A stretch of 8,288 bases of DNA, from assembly GCA_001603615.1 (NCBI GenBank), contig LUZL01000007.1, forward strand, positions 1 through 8,288, written 5' to 3'. This stretch comes from Bacteroidales bacterium Bact_20 (GTDB lineage: Bacteria; Bacteroidota; Bacteroidia; Bacteroidales; DTU049). Of this stretch, positions 6,122 to 8,288 are shown piece after piece (the first letter of the stretch is position 1; each line of letters begins with the position of its first letter). A program made the position numbers and the translations under genes. The notes beneath the pieces were generated by a model. The model was not told the DNA's origin. It searched no databases and worked only from the letters and a program-made list of their open reading frames with translations.

Positions 6122-7648
6122 ATGGATTTTACACAAAAAGATGTGGATTATATTACCCATCATGGTCTTAGCATTGAAGAAGTCAATAGACAAATAGACA
6201 TTCTAAAAAAAGGAATGAAATATGTAGAGCTTTTGAGACCTGCTACTCTATATGATGGTATTATAGAACTAACTGATGACAAGAAAGATTATTACAAAAA
6301 TAAATTTGAAAAAGATCACTTTTTTTACACAATTACTAAGTTTGTACCTGCTTCTGGTGCTGCTACTCGTATGTTTAAGGCTTTATATCAATATTTAGAT
6401 AATTATGATAATGCTAATCCTAGCATCAAAGGACTGGAATGGTTCTTCGAAAATATAAAAAATTTTGCTTTTTTTGAAGATTTACAAAATGCTCTTTCTA
6501 AAAAAGGCTATAGCTATGAGCAAGCTTTTAATGAAAAGAAATTTGATATGATAGTAAATCTAGTTTTAAATAAAGAAGGATTGGGATTAGGTTCTAAACC
6601 AAAAGCTCTTTTACCTTTTCATAAATATGCTGATAATTATCGTACAGCTTTAGAAGAGCACATTATAGAGGGTATACATTATGCTAATGATAATAATGGT
6701 GTGAATATTCATTTCACCATTAGTCCAGAGCATGAGCAAATGTTTAATGATTTACTAAACAAAATATTAGAAGTTTATAAAACAAAATATAATACTGAAA
6801 TAAACATAACTTATAGTTTCCAAAAACCTAGCACAGACACTGTGGCTCTATATAAAGATAATTTAGAATTACTAAGAGATGAGATGGGTAATATAATTTT
6901 CAGACCTGGTGGGCATGGAGCATTGATAGAGAATCTCAATGATTTAAATGAGGAAATTATTTATATTAAAAATATAGACAACATTGTACCAGATGATAGA
7001 AAAGCAGATACTATAGAATACAAAAAGATTTTAGGTGGATTACTGATGGATGTTGTGGAGCAAGTACAATCATTTCTTACTATATTAGATGATGCTAATC
7101 TCTCAGAAATGGAACTAAACGAGATACTTAATTATTGTAAAAATGAATGGCAACAGCCCATAGATGAATATATTTTTAGCTTGGACAAAATGGAAAAGAT
7201 AGATTATCTGTATTCTTTGCTAAATCGTCCTATTAGAGTAGCTGGTATGGTAAAAAATACTGGTGCTCCTGGTGGAGGTCCTTTTATCGTAAATGATGAC
7301 GAGGGAGATTATTCTCTACAAATAATAGAGTCTGCTCAGATAAATATGAATGATCCTAAACAAAAAATGATATGGGATAGCTCTACTCATTTCAACCCAG
7401 TTGATCTAGTCTGTTATCCTTATGATTATAATGGTGAAAAGTTTAATCTCTTAGATTATATTATAGAGGATACATATTTTATCTCAGAAAAATCTTATAA
7501 AGGTAAAGATATTTTGGCTCTAGAGCATCCAGGATTATGGAATGGTGCTATGGGCTATTGGCTAAGTATTTTTGTAGATGTTCCTCTTACAACCTTCAGT
7601 CCTGTGAAAGAACTAAAAGATTTACTGAATGAAGAGCATCGTTTTTGA
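6122..7648 (+). CDS. DUF4301 family protein, possible sugar nucleotidyltransferase-like enzyme
   Basis: This 508-residue protein is recognised as a full-length member of the Bacteroidota DUF4301 family, whose function is not established as far as I know. It has no signal peptide or membrane segment, so it is probably cytoplasmic. Conserved-looking blocks are VPASGAATRM (75-84), KPKALLPFHKY (159-169), SFQKPSTDTVAL (232-243), FRPGGHGALIENLN (260-273), YIKNIDNIV (281-289), RPIRVAGMVKN with APGGGPF (369-388) and STHFNPVDLVC (421-431). The first five resemble, in the same order, the glycine-rich nucleotide loop, lysine, glutamine, G(H/N)G and NxDN motifs of UDP-sugar and UDP-GlcNAc pyrophosphorylases. 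A nucleotidyltransferase activity is therefore my inference, not a known assignment. The ATG at 6122 is 15 bases after a good -7 box. The gene is divergent from the BatA-like gene and 89 bases before an oxidoreductase gene on the same strand. Confidence 0.88.
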   Translation: MDFTQKDVDYITHHGLSIEEVNRQIDILKKGMKYVELLRPATLYDGIIELTDDKKDYYKNKFEKDHFFYTITKFVPASGAATRMFKALYQYLDNYDNANPSIKGLEWFFENIKNFAFFEDLQNALSKKGYSYEQAFNEKKFDMIVNLVLNKEGLGLGSKPKALLPFHKYADNYRTALEEHIIEGIHYANDNNGVNIHFTISPEHEQMFNDLLNKILEVYKTKYNTEINITYSFQKPSTDTVALYKDNLELLRDEMGNIIFRPGGHGALIENLNDLNEEIIYIKNIDNIVPDDRKADTIEYKKILGGLLMDVVEQVQSFLTILDDANLSEMELNEILNYCKNEWQQPIDEYIFSLDKMEKIDYLYSLLNRPIRVAGMVKNTGAPGGGPFIVNDDEGDYSLQIIESAQINMNDPKQKMIWDSSTHFNPVDLVCYPYDYNGEKFNLLDYIIEDTYFISEKSYKGKDILALEHPGLWNGAMGYWLSIFVDVPLTTFSPVKELKDLLNEEHRF

Positions 7649-7721
7649 CAAAATAATTTCCACTTAAATGTATATTTAATAATTTCTTACAATTTATTTT
7701 CTTTAGAATTTAAAATCCTTT

Positions 7722-7729
7722 TATTTTTG
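7722..7729 (+). promoter_or_regulatory. Possible -7 box of the FAD oxidoreductase gene
   Basis: TATTTTTG followed by TAAA ends 8 bases before the ATG at 7738, the same distance as in front of parC. It fits TAnnTTTG, but no TTG is found 17-23 bases upstream. If used, it would give a nearly leaderless mRNA starting in an A-rich run. Otherwise the gene may be read from the DUF4301 transcript, since no clear terminator lies in the 89-base gap. Confidence 0.4.
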
Positions 7730-7737
7730 TAAAAAAA

Positions 7738-8288
7738 ATGAACTTTTCTTGGCTAAAAAATAATCTGCAAGGAGAATTATATACAGATAACCTGCATAAA
7801 ATCATTTATTCTACCGATGCATCAGTATACAAAGAAACACCACTCGGTGTCGTATTTCCCAGGGATATAGATGATCTGAAATCTATAATAACTTTTGCTA
7901 ATGAAAATGCGATAAGTTTGATACCAAGAACTGCTGGCACCTCACTCGCTGGTCAAGTGGTAGGCAGCGGATTAGTCGTAGATGTATCTAAATATTTTAA
8001 TAGCATAATAGAAATAAATCCTCAAGAGAAATATGCAATCGTTCAACCAGGAGTGATTTTAGATGCATTAAATAGAGAATTAAAAAAGTATAATTTACTT
8101 TTCGGTCCCGAAACTAGTACTAGCAATAGATGTATGATAGGTGGCATGCTAGGGAATAATAGCTGTGGAGCTCATTCTCTGATTTATGGTTCCGTACGAG
8201 ACCATGTTTTAGCTGTTAAAAGCATTTTAAGTGATGGTAGCGAAGTTATTTTTGAAGATATAGATAAAGACACTTTCTCACATAAATG
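7738..8288 (+). CDS. FAD-linked 2-hydroxyacid (D-lactate/glycolate-type) oxidoreductase, N-terminal part
   Basis: The first 183 codons of an FAD-binding oxidoreductase in the GlcD/D-lactate dehydrogenase superfamily, cut by the right edge. The reading frame opens at ATG 7738 (MNFSWLKNNL) and stays open. STDASVYKETPLGVVFP (25-41) is the usual entry to the PCMH-type FAD domain. PRTAGTSLAGQVVG (63-76) is the FAD pyrophosphate-binding loop. GPETSTSNRCMIGGM (123-137) with GNNSCG (139-144) is the second flavin-contacting block. These blocks, including SNRCMIGGM-NNSCG, best fit the large YdiJ-like fusions (about 970-1020 residues) in which the FAD oxidase is followed by 4Fe-4S and cysteine-rich domains. 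That C-terminal half lies beyond the window and is predicted, not seen. Such enzymes oxidise D-2-hydroxyacids and pass electrons to the respiratory chain, but the substrate cannot be assigned here. It lies 89 bases after the DUF4301 gene. Confidence 0.9.
   Translation, partial: MNFSWLKNNLQGELYTDNLHKIIYSTDASVYKETPLGVVFPRDIDDLKSIITFANENAISLIPRTAGTSLAGQVVGSGLVVDVSKYFNSIIEINPQEKYAIVQPGVILDALNRELKKYNLLFGPETSTSNRCMIGGMLGNNSCGAHSLIYGSVRDHVLAVKSILSDGSEVIFEDIDKDTFSHK

Noticed and set aside
7664..7679. TTAAAT-GTAT-ATTTAA palindrome after the DUF4301 gene as a terminator
   Set aside because: The stem is six A/T pairs only, with no following T run, so it would not form a stable terminator.
1..8288. A new defence, mobile or biosynthetic system
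   Set aside because: Every long reading frame belongs to a recognisable housekeeping or conserved Bacteroidota family; there are no transposases, phage genes, direct-repeat arrays or clustered unknown genes.

Overview
The window looks like a chromosomal segment of an AT-rich Bacteroidota bacterium (about 30% GC by eye). Three things point there. The topoisomerase subunit has the ParC form I know from that phylum, and its active-site stretch GDSAAAPRYIEARL resembles Bacteroidales proteins more than flavobacterial ones. DUF4301 and BatA-type proteins are typical of the phylum. TAnnTTTG (-7) boxes, rather than TATAAT boxes and Shine-Dalgarno sites, precede the genes. I cannot name a species.

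Layout. Positions 1-129 hold no supportable gene. Three minus-strand genes follow one another: a BatA-like von Willebrand factor A membrane protein (5754 to 3727), parC for topoisomerase IV subunit A (3608 to 999), and a Wzm/TagG-type ABC exporter permease (957 to 130). A 367-base intergenic region (5755-6121) separates them from two plus-strand genes. These are a DUF4301 protein (6122-7648) and the first 183 codons of a large FAD-dependent, YdiJ/GlcD-like oxidoreductase (7738 to the right edge).

How the genes relate. Nothing suggests a single pathway. Chromosome decatenation (ParC), surface-polysaccharide export (permease), an envelope vWA protein, a possible sugar-nucleotide enzyme (DUF4301) and a respiratory-type 2-hydroxyacid oxidase make an ordinary housekeeping neighbourhood. 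There are no mobile elements, CRISPR arrays, tRNA or rRNA genes, and no obviously broken genes. The permease has no ATPase partner in view, and the BatA-like gene is not in a bat operon within the window.

Most interesting points. parC has a well-formed promoter (TTG-N19-TAACTTTG) whose -7 box ends only 8 bases before the ATG, predicting a nearly leaderless mRNA. All five genes have a TAnnTTTG box 8-17 bases before the proposed start, four of them followed by TAAA. ParC departs from the near-invariant GIAVG(L/M)(S/A)T segment beside the DNA-bending isoleucine. DUF4301 carries, in the right order, motifs resembling the UDP-sugar pyrophosphorylase fold. A second well-spaced promoter-like sequence in the intergenic region precedes a possible 23-residue hydrophobic peptide. 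I found no convincing new multi-gene system.
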